This document shows, piece by piece, positions 42,233 through 48,049 of a stretch of 48,049 bases of DNA (position 1 is the first letter of the stretch; each line of letters begins with the position of its first letter). This DNA is from a virus. The notes below the pieces were generated by a model. That model was not told the DNA's origin. It ran no database searches and saw only the letters and a list, made by a program, of their open reading frames with translations. The position numbers and the translations under genes are program-made. The DNA lies in IMG/VR virus record IMGVR_UViG_3300000117_000046, positions 1 through 48,049 of that record. One strand, given 5' to 3'.

Positions 42233-44218
42233 ATGGCTTTTTTAGTTTCACCTGGTGTTCTCGTAACAGAAAAAGACCTTACTAACGTAGTACCAGCTGT
42301 ATCATCATCTATTGGTGGTTTAGTTGTAGTTAGTGAGAAAGGTCCAATGGATGAGATTACTTTAATCTCAAGCGAAGATGAGTATGTTAGCACGTTTGGT
42401 AAACCAGACGCTAACACTTTTGAATATTTTTTTACGGCAGCCAACTTTTTACAATACGGAAATGCCTTAAGGGTAGTAAGAGCAGTCACTGGTAATCTGA
42501 ACGCAGGTTCAAGTTCAGGTTTACAAGTTAAAAATACGACTGACTACTTAGACAATTATAGCGACGGTTCTGGTTCAGTAGGCTCATGGCTTGCAAGAGA
42601 AGCAGGAACTCAAGGTAACAACTTAAAAGTATCTATGTGTACGAATAGCAATGCATATGCAAGTGCTGGTGGTGCTTCTAACTTAGTAAATGACGCTTCA
42701 GCGGCAATTGGTGATACTACTATCACAATTGATGACGCTGGTGGAGATAAAATCCAAGCAGGCGACATTATTGAGTTTGGAGATATCTCTGGTAACTTCA
42801 ATGCAGCTCCTTCAGGACAATACTACAAAGTAACAAGTGTTGATGGTGCAGTTCTAACCATTGCAAGATTTAATCCTGCAACTGGTTCAACTGAAACTGG
42901 CGGATTAAGACACGCTGTTACTGATAACGCATACTTTAGAAGATTTTGGGAATACTATTTCAATTTCTCAGCTGCACCAACATCAACAGATGATGTTGTA
43001 AACGCAGGTGGTTCTAATGATGAGTTACATATTGTAGTTGTTGACGAAGATGGCGGTATTTCAGGCACAGCAGGTACTATATTAGAAACACACGAAGGAT
43101 TATCACAAGCTTCAGACGCTAAAGACGCTCAAGGTGATTCCAATTATTATGTTGACGCTCTATACAATAGAAGTCAATATATTTACTGGATGGACCACGA
43201 TACAACTTTAGCAAATGCAGGTAGTTCAAAAGTAGGTCAATCATTTGATAATACTGGTGCTCAAACTATTTCAGTTTTCAGTTCTAGTCTTACAGGTGGT
43301 ACAGACGATAACGCACCAACAAACGCTGAATTAGCATTAGGTTACGATAAATTTGCTGATGCTGCTTCTGTTGATGTTAACTTACTTATGACTGGTCCTT
43401 CACAAACAGGTGCTGACGCAACTGGAGATACCAAAGCAACTAAAGTTATTGACATAGTTGAAGCAAGAAAAGATTGTGTAGCATTTATTTCACCTGCTAG
43501 AGCAGATGTTGTAAACGTAAGCGATCCTATTGCACAAACTGTTAATGTTAAAGCTTTTGCAGACGGTCTTGCTTCAAGTTCATATGCAGTTATTGATAGT
43601 GGATACAAATACATGTACGACAAATACAACGGCGTATATAGATATGTTCCATTAAACGGTGACATTGCTGGACTTTGTGCTAGAACAGACGCAGTTGCTG
43701 ACAGTTGGTTCTCACCGGCTGGGTTTACAAGAGGTCAGATTAGAGGTGCAGTTAAACTTGCCTTTGATCCTAACCAAGCGCAAAGAGACGACTTATACAA
43801 AGCAAGAGTAAATCCTGTGGTAACATTCCCAGGACAAGGTACTGTATTGTTTGGTGATAAGACAGCTCAAGCGAAACCTAGTGCTTTTGACAGAATAAAT
43901 GTTAGAAGATTGTTCATAACTATGGAAAAGGCAATATCAACTGCTGCTAAATTCCAACTCTTTGAGTTCAATGATGAATTTACAAGAGCGAATTTCAGAA
44001 ACTTGATAGAACCGTTCCTTAGAGACGTACAAGGTAGACGTGGTATCACAGACTTTAAAGTAGTGTGTGATGAAACAAACAATGTAAGTGCAGTTATAGA
44101 TAGAAACGAATTTGTTGCAGACATATTTGTCAAACCAAATCGTTCTATTAACTTCATTAAACTTAACTTCGTTGCTACAAGAACAGGCGTTGCCTTTTCT
44201 GAAGTAGCAGGCGCATAA
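42233..44218 (+). CDS. 18: Tail sheath protein gp18
   Basis: A 661-aa contractile sheath protein (T4 gp18 is 659). The N-terminus (FLVSPGVLVTEKDLTNVVPA) and DEYVSTFGKPDANTFEYFFT are conserved. The C-terminal domain contains NVRRLFITMEKAISTAAKFQ followed by FEFND, then KPNRSINFIKLNFVATRTGV, the handshake region of all sheaths. The ribosome site is GAGGAG. It has its own late promoter and a structured leader. Confidence 0.95.
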   Translation: MAFLVSPGVLVTEKDLTNVVPAVSSSIGGLVVVSEKGPMDEITLISSEDEYVSTFGKPDANTFEYFFTAANFLQYGNALRVVRAVTGNLNAGSSSGLQVKNTTDYLDNYSDGSGSVGSWLAREAGTQGNNLKVSMCTNSNAYASAGGASNLVNDASAAIGDTTITIDDAGGDKIQAGDIIEFGDISGNFNAAPSGQYYKVTSVDGAVLTIARFNPATGSTETGGLRHAVTDNAYFRRFWEYYFNFSAAPTSTDDVVNAGGSNDELHIVVVDEDGGISGTAGTILETHEGLSQASDAKDAQGDSNYYVDALYNRSQYIYWMDHDTTLANAGSSKVGQSFDNTGAQTISVFSSSLTGGTDDNAPTNAELALGYDKFADAASVDVNLLMTGPSQTGADATGDTKATKVIDIVEARKDCVAFISPARADVVNVSDPIAQTVNVKAFADGLASSSYAVIDSGYKYMYDKYNGVYRYVPLNGDIAGLCARTDAVADSWFSPAGFTRGQIRGAVKLAFDPNQAQRDDLYKARVNPVVTFPGQGTVLFGDKTAQAKPSAFDRINVRRLFITMEKAISTAAKFQLFEFNDEFTRANFRNLIEPFLRDVQGRRGITDFKVVCDETNNVSAVIDRNEFVADIFVKPNRSINFIKLNFVATRTGVAFSEVAGA

Positions 44219-44235
44219 TAGAGAGGAAATAAAAA

Positions 44236-44763
44236 ATGGCAAACGTATCAGACTTTATCTCCAAACTAAAAGGCGGCGGAGCAAGACAAAATCAGTTTAA
44301 GGTTACAATGCCTTTCCCTGGTTTTGCTTCTGTGGGTGGCGAAACTGAGAACATGTCGTTCTTATGTTCAGCAACTCAGCTTCCAAGTTCTGAGTTAGGA
44401 GAATTAACTGTAAACTTTAGAGGTAGACCAATACATATGGCTGGTGATAGAACATTCCAAACTTGGAGTACAACTATTATCAACGATACTTCTTTTGATA
44501 TCAGAAATGCTATTGAAAGATGGTCAAATGGTATTAACAACCATAGTGACAACGAAGGTTTAAACAACCCTACTGACTATCAAGTGGACGCATTTATTGA
44601 CCACTTAGATAGAAATGGTAATACAATCAAATCGTACACATTTAGAGGATTATTTCCTTTAACAATAGGTACAGTTGATTTAAACTATGATCCAGTAAGT
44701 GCGTTAGAGACTTTTGAATGTACATGGAGATACCAATACTGGGAAAGTAACACTACAACGTAA
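44236..44763 (+). CDS. 19: Tail tube protein gp19
   Basis: A 175-aa tail tube monomer (T4 gp19 is 163). NQFKVTMPFPGF, ENMSFLCSATQLPSSELGEL and GRPIHMAGDRTFQTWSTTII are the recognisable strands; the end, LETFECTWRYQYWE, matches the family terminus. GAGAGGA lies 9 bases upstream. Follows the sheath gene by 17 bases as in T4 and is followed by a strong stem-loop. Confidence 0.92.
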   Translation: MANVSDFISKLKGGGARQNQFKVTMPFPGFASVGGETENMSFLCSATQLPSSELGELTVNFRGRPIHMAGDRTFQTWSTTIINDTSFDIRNAIERWSNGINNHSDNEGLNNPTDYQVDAFIDHLDRNGNTIKSYTFRGLFPLTIGTVDLNYDPVSALETFECTWRYQYWESNTTT

Positions 44764-44772
44764 TGTTGTGAA

Positions 44773-44800
44773 TTTATAGCGGTCTCCGGGCCGCTATAAA
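44773..44800 (+). promoter_or_regulatory. Perfect 10-bp stem-loop overlapping the gp20 promoter
   Basis: TTTATAGCGG (44773-44782) pairs perfectly with CCGCTATAAA (44791-44800) across an 8-base loop. It lies ten bases after the gp19 stop. No T-run follows, so it is not a canonical intrinsic terminator. It could shield the 3' end of the gp18-gp19 mRNA. Its right arm includes most of the late promoter. Confidence 0.7.
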
Positions 44801-44802
44801 TA
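44795..44802 (+). promoter_or_regulatory. Late promoter for portal gp20
   Basis: A perfect TATAAATA, six of whose bases belong to the stem at 44773-44800. Predicted start 44808 leaves a 25-base leader with AAGGAG. Confidence 0.7.
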
Positions 44803-44832
44803 GAAATAAAAGATAATGAAAAGGAGAATGTA

Positions 44833-46356
44833 GTGGCAGAATTTTTTGGCTTTGAAATCAAAAGAGCAAGCACCAAGAACACTAGTCAATCGTTTACAGC
44901 GCCAACAGCAGATGATGGCGTTCAAACAATTATGGGTGGTGGACATTATGGTACTTACTTAGATATTGAAGGAAAAGTAAACAACGAAGCAGATTTAATT
45001 AGAAGGTATAGAGAGGTTGCTATGCAACCTGAGTGTGACCAAGCGATTGAAGATGTTATCAATGAAGGTATAGTAATTGATGACAATAGAGAAACAATCA
45101 GATTAAACATGCATACAGTACCTTTTGGTACATCAATCAAAAAAAAGATAGAAGAAGAATTTAATAATATTCTTTCGTTATTGGAATTTGAGCAAAAAGG
45201 ACATGACATATTTCGTAGATGGTATGTTGATGGCAGAATAGTATATCATAAGATAATAGACCCTAAAAATATAAAAGCAGGTATTACTGAATTAAGATAT
45301 ATTGATCCTAGAAAAATTAAGAAAGTTCGTAAACCTAAGAAGACTGAGGGCGCACAAACTTTTAGACCTAAAGACCAAAACGCACCACCAGTTGTAGATT
45401 TTGAAGAATTTTATATTTACAATGAGAAAGGTGTACAACCGGGAGCAAGTTCAACACAAGGTTTAGCAATTAGTAAAGATAGTATTGCTTTCTGTCCGTC
45501 AGGAATGATTGACCAACAAAGAAACATGATACTATCACATTTACATAAGGCGATTAAACCTGTCAATCAATTAAGAATGATTGAAGATAGTATTGTTATA
45601 TACAGAATATCCAGAGCGCCTGAAAGAAGAATATTTTACATTGATGTAGGTAACTTACCAAAAGCAAAAGCAGAGCAATACCTAAAAGATGTAATGAACA
45701 GATATAGAAACAAACTTGTCTATGACGCAAGTACAGGTGAAATAAGAGACGATAGACAATACATGTCTATGTTAGAAGACTTCTGGTTACCAAGACGAGA
45801 AGGTGGTAGAGGTACAGAAATTACTACACTACCAGGTGGTTCTAACTTAGGTGAAGTAGAAGATATCAAATACTTTCAAAAGAAACTTTACAAGTCATTA
45901 AATGTTCCTGTATCCAGATTAGAAGCTGAAGGTAGTTTCAATATGGGTAGAGCGACTGAGATTAATAGAGACGAATTAAAGTTTAGTAAATTTGTTGATA
46001 GACTAAGAACAAGATTTAATTCTTTATTCCATGATTTATTGAAAACACAATTAATACTAAAAGGTATTGTTACAATAGAAGATTGGGAAAACAGTTTAGC
46101 AAGAACAATCAGATACAACTATGTAAATGACGGTTACTATGCTGAAATAAAAGAAGCAGAAATGTTTAAAGAAAGAATGGAAATTTATCGTAACTTGAAA
46201 GATAGTGAAATGATAGGTAACATTTATTCTAAAGAGTGGGCAATGAAGAACATTTTGAAAATGACTGACATTGACATTGATGAAGAACAAACAAAAATAG
46301 AAAAAGAAAAGGAGGCGGAAGCGCCACCAGAAGGAGAAGATGATGGACAATTCTAA
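44833..46356 (+). CDS. 20: Portal vertex protein gp20
   Basis: A 507-aa portal (T4 gp20 is 524). The start is GTG with AAGGAG seven bases upstream; an ATG three bases earlier runs straight into TAG. EADLIRRYREVAMQPECDQA and VINEGIVIDDN, then LRYIDPRKIKKVRKPKK, YRISRAPERRIFYIDVGNLP and the segment GEIRDDRQYMSMLEDFWLPR are strongly conserved. The dodecameric ring is the site of packaging and neck attachment. Its end overlaps gp67 by 17 bases. Confidence 0.95.
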   Translation: MAEFFGFEIKRASTKNTSQSFTAPTADDGVQTIMGGGHYGTYLDIEGKVNNEADLIRRYREVAMQPECDQAIEDVINEGIVIDDNRETIRLNMHTVPFGTSIKKKIEEEFNNILSLLEFEQKGHDIFRRWYVDGRIVYHKIIDPKNIKAGITELRYIDPRKIKKVRKPKKTEGAQTFRPKDQNAPPVVDFEEFYIYNEKGVQPGASSTQGLAISKDSIAFCPSGMIDQQRNMILSHLHKAIKPVNQLRMIEDSIVIYRISRAPERRIFYIDVGNLPKAKAEQYLKDVMNRYRNKLVYDASTGEIRDDRQYMSMLEDFWLPRREGGRGTEITTLPGGSNLGEVEDIKYFQKKLYKSLNVPVSRLEAEGSFNMGRATEINRDELKFSKFVDRLRTRFNSLFHDLLKTQLILKGIVTIEDWENSLARTIRYNYVNDGYYAEIKEAEMFKERMEIYRNLKDSEMIGNIYSKEWAMKNILKMTDIDIDEEQTKIEKEKEAEAPPEGEDDGQF

Positions 46357-46549
46357 CCCAACAAGAGATATGATTGACGCTTTGGAAAAAGGCGATAAGT
46401 TAAGTGCTGAGAAAGCATTTAAGTCTGCTTTATCAGATAAAGTAGGAACTGAATTAGATGACAAGCGTAAAGACGTTGCGTCAACAATCATGGCAAAGGA
46501 ACCAGAAACGAATGATAACGCTGAGCAATCTACGGAAATTGACGACTGA
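46340..46549 (+). CDS. 67: Prohead core protein gp67-like
   Basis: A 69-aa acidic protein directly after gp20, as T4 gp67. MIDALEKGDKLSAEKAFKSA and LDDKRKDVAS resemble the short helical start of gp67 (IEAIKSNDLVAARKLFAEAM). The acidic C-terminus is shorter than the poly-Asp/Glu tail of T4. It would be part of the scaffold core and be cleaved by gp21. Overlaps gp20. Confidence 0.7.
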   Translation: MMDNSNPTRDMIDALEKGDKLSAEKAFKSALSDKVGTELDDKRKDVASTIMAKEPETNDNAEQSTEIDD

Positions 46550-46760
46550 AAAAACAGACCATAGAAGGTCACCAGTCTATAAAAAACTAGCGCCAAAAGC
46601 AAAAGAGGCGGTAGATGATGTATATGCTCAGATGGAAAAAACACCTGGTAAAGTGTTAATGAATTTTAGTAAAGTTATGAAAGATGTTACTAAAAAATAC
46701 AAAGTACAACAAAAAGATATTGTTGCTTATTTCAAAAAAGAAACAGGCATAACCATATAA
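46512..46760 (+). CDS. Basic protein in the gp68 position
   Basis: I prefer the ATG at 46512 (82 aa), which has AAGGA 11 bases upstream. An upstream ATG at 46458 would give 100 aa but overlap gp67 by 92 bases. The protein is basic and helical: HRRSPVYKKLAPKAKEAVDD and MKDVTKKYKVQQKDIVAYFK. T4 gp68, another core component, occupies this place. The sequence match is not clear to me, so the assignment rests on position. Confidence 0.5.
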   Translation: MITLSNLRKLTTEKTDHRRSPVYKKLAPKAKEAVDDVYAQMEKTPGKVLMNFSKVMKDVTKKYKVQQKDIVAYFKKETGITI

Positions 46761-46772
46761 AGGAGAGTAAAA

Positions 46773-47177
46773 ATGGCAATAGTAAACGCAAGAAATTTAG
46801 TAGATAGTGAAACGAGAACAGTAAGAATGTTTGAGATTAACAATGCTACTAACTCAAATGTAGTATGTGTGGACGCAAGTGCATTAAGAGGTCACTCGTC
46901 TAACCCAACACTACACATAAGAAGTATTAAATGGAATACAACGGCAGCAACAAGTGATATATCATTATTATTTGACGCAAGTTCAAACGACCATGCTATA
47001 TCAATACATGGTAGTGGCGAGTATGGGTTTCATGGTAAACAACCATTGATAACAAATCCAGAAAGTTCAGGCGTAACAGGTGATATTTTAATTACCAACG
47101 CTAGTGCTGCTACTGGTACAATAATAATTGAAGTAACCAAAGCAAAAGGTTATACTGCCTCAGGACAGACTAGATAA
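46773..47177 (+). CDS. Small beta-rich structural protein, first of a paralogous pair
   Basis: A 134-aa protein with AAGGAG 8 bases upstream. Predominantly beta: VRMFEINNATNSNVVCVDAS, then IRSIKWNTTAATSDISLLFD and a C-terminal SGVTGDILITNASAATGTII. It aligns along its length with the next gene's product (SVNTTDPKGSVEILFEG, PTGDILFS). Lying between core and protease genes, it is likely a virion head protein such as a decoration protein; that is inference. The stop overlaps the next start (TAATG). Confidence 0.55.
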   Translation: MAIVNARNLVDSETRTVRMFEINNATNSNVVCVDASALRGHSSNPTLHIRSIKWNTTAATSDISLLFDASSNDHAISIHGSGEYGFHGKQPLITNPESSGVTGDILITNASAATGTIIIEVTKAKGYTASGQTR

Positions 47178-47563
47178 TGGCTGATACAGTATCAACACAA
47201 ACTATAACAGACGTTGCAGGTTCTAAAACTGTAATGAAGTTTACGAACAAATCTGATGGTACAGGAGAGAGTTTAGTAGAGAAGATGACAAGTGCAAACT
47301 TAAATCACTTATCAACTTCTACTAAAATTGCTAGAGTGATTTATAGTGTAAACACTACGGACCCAAAAGGGTCCGTAGAAATCCTATTTGAAGGAACTAC
47401 TAACGCAACGGCGCTGTTTTTATCTGGTCAAGGCACGATAGACTTACAGACGCCGGCAATACAAATAGCTAACAATGCAGGGACACCTACAGGTGATATT
47501 CTGTTTTCTACGCATAATTTTGTGAATGGAGACAGTTATTCTATCATTTTAGAGGTGCGATAA
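47177..47563 (+). CDS. Small beta-rich structural protein, second of a paralogous pair
   Basis: A 128-aa protein sharing the pattern of strands and the TGDI(L) turn with its upstream neighbour, indicating an old tandem duplication. Its coding sequence includes a perfect 10-bp inverted repeat (47355-47378) encoding part of TTDPKGSVE. Probable capsid or head-associated protein from context; no family recognised. A late promoter for gp21 lies directly at its end. Confidence 0.55.
   Translation: MADTVSTQTITDVAGSKTVMKFTNKSDGTGESLVEKMTSANLNHLSTSTKIARVIYSVNTTDPKGSVEILFEGTTNATALFLSGQGTIDLQTPAIQIANNAGTPTGDILFSTHNFVNGDSYSIILEVR
47355..47378. repeat. Perfect inverted repeat inside a gene
   Basis: CTACGGACCC (47355-47364) and GGGTCCGTAG (47369-47378) flank AAAA. 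The stem is GC-rich in an AT-rich region and would form a very stable RNA hairpin within the reading frame. Confidence 0.75.
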
Positions 47564-47571
47564 CATAAATA
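47564..47571 (+). promoter_or_regulatory. Late promoter for prohead protease
   Basis: CATAAATA directly after the preceding stop codon. The expected start at 47577 coincides with the Shine-Dalgarno AAAGGA (47577-47582), leaving a 14-base leader before the gp21 ATG. Confidence 0.65.
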
Positions 47572-47590
47572 GGACTAAAGGAATAAACAT

Positions 47591-48049
47591 ATGAAACTAA
47601 TTACAGAGGAACTTACTGACGTTCAGTTGATTGCAGAAGCAGACGAAAACGGCAAAAAGTCACACAAAATCAAGGGGATATTCATGCAGGCGAATATTAA
47701 GAACCGTAATGGTCGTGTTTATCCACAAGAAGTTTTAGAAAACGAAGTAAACAGATATAGAAAAGAATTTATCAATAAAAAGAGAGCATTTGGTGAGTTA
47801 GGACATCCTGACGGACCAACTGTAAACTTAGAGAGAGTATCACACATAATTACATCATTAGAAGGCGACGGCAAAGGCAACTATGTTGGCGAAGCAAAAG
47901 TGACTGATACACCTTATGGTAAGATTGTGAAGTCTTTGATAGACGAAGGCGCACAACTAGGAGTTTCGTCAAGGGGCATGGGTTCCTTGGAGAATAAAGG
48001 CGGTACTAACTATGTAAAATCAGACTTTTACTTAGCGACTGCTGCTGAC
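47591..48049 (+). CDS. 21: Prohead core protease gp21 (partial, 3' end beyond window)
   Basis: The first 153 residues are present. FMQANIKNRNGRVYPQEVLE at 31-50 and KKRAFGELGHPDGPTVNLER at 63-82 are the family signature. H72 and S126 (in GVSSRGMGS) are the likely catalytic His and Ser of this herpesvirus-assemblin-like serine protease. It cleaves scaffold and capsid proteins during head maturation. A late promoter and AAAGGA precede it. Confidence 0.92.
   Translation, partial: MKLITEELTDVQLIAEADENGKKSHKIKGIFMQANIKNRNGRVYPQEVLENEVNRYRKEFINKKRAFGELGHPDGPTVNLERVSHIITSLEGDGKGNYVGEAKVTDTPYGKIVKSLIDEGAQLGVSSRGMGSLENKGGTNYVKSDFYLATAAD

Noticed and set aside
44773-44800. Intrinsic terminator after gp19
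   Set aside because: The stem is strong but no T-run follows, so it is listed as a stem-loop rather than a terminator.
46096-46644. 182-aa minus-strand frame over the end of gp20 and gp67
   Set aside because: It lies opposite well-identified genes, is Phe/Ser-rich with no domain features, and has no start signals.

Overview
The window is a late-gene segment of a T4-like tailed phage (Caudoviricetes, contractile tail). Its DNA is AT-rich and almost gap-free. The order PAAR tip - gp25 - gp6 - gp7-like - gp8 - fibres - gp13 - gp14 - gp15 - gp16 - gp17 - gp18 - gp19 - gp20 - gp67 - gp21 follows the T4 morphogenetic map. Several proteins are of the kind found in marine T4-like phages (cyanophages, pelagiphages): a 2001-aa DUF4815-type virion protein, fibres built from VFEGSTADSFETT modules with S74 chaperone ends, a glycine-rich adhesin and a flavin-dependent halogenase. 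The host is probably a marine Gram-negative bacterium, since the phage carries its own outer-membrane porin. A SAR11-type host fits the low GC, but that is inference.

Layout. (1) 1-3326: accessory operon of overlapping genes: three 2-oxoglutarate/Fe(II) oxygenase-like proteins, two paralogous ParB/sulfiredoxin-fold proteins and a spermidine-synthase-like methyltransferase. (2) 3318-4701: porin cassette with a late promoter, a structured leader, the porin, two tiny membrane proteins and a bidirectional terminator. (3) 4641-5372: noncoding stretch with a repeated stem-loop element, then two minus-strand small genes behind a good sigma70-like promoter. (4) 5513-6193: small basic or Cys-rich proteins. 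(5) 6194-19522: baseplate genes. (6) 19524-31784: tail-fibre region with four repetitive fibres, a Gly-rich adhesin and small accessory structural proteins. (7) 35060 down to 31781, minus strand: six overlapping genes, five oxygenases and one degenerate relative. (8) 35093-42152: neck and terminase genes, with two more oxygenases and a halogenase inserted at the 15/16 and 16/17 junctions. (9) 42233-48049: sheath, tube, portal, core protein, two paralogous beta proteins and the start of the prohead protease.

Late genes are punctuated by T4-type late promoters (TATAAATA or CATAAATA). At gp25 and one fibre gene the predicted start site falls on the A of the ATG, implying leaderless mRNA. At other promoters a short leader with a Shine-Dalgarno sequence follows. 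The most unusual content is the density of oxygenase-fold genes (ten with a recognisable site plus one degenerate) together with a halogenase and a methyltransferase inside the virion-assembly region, and the phage-encoded porin with its structured leader. No tRNA, integrase, insertion sequence or CRISPR array was seen, and no stretch over 300 bases lacks a gene.
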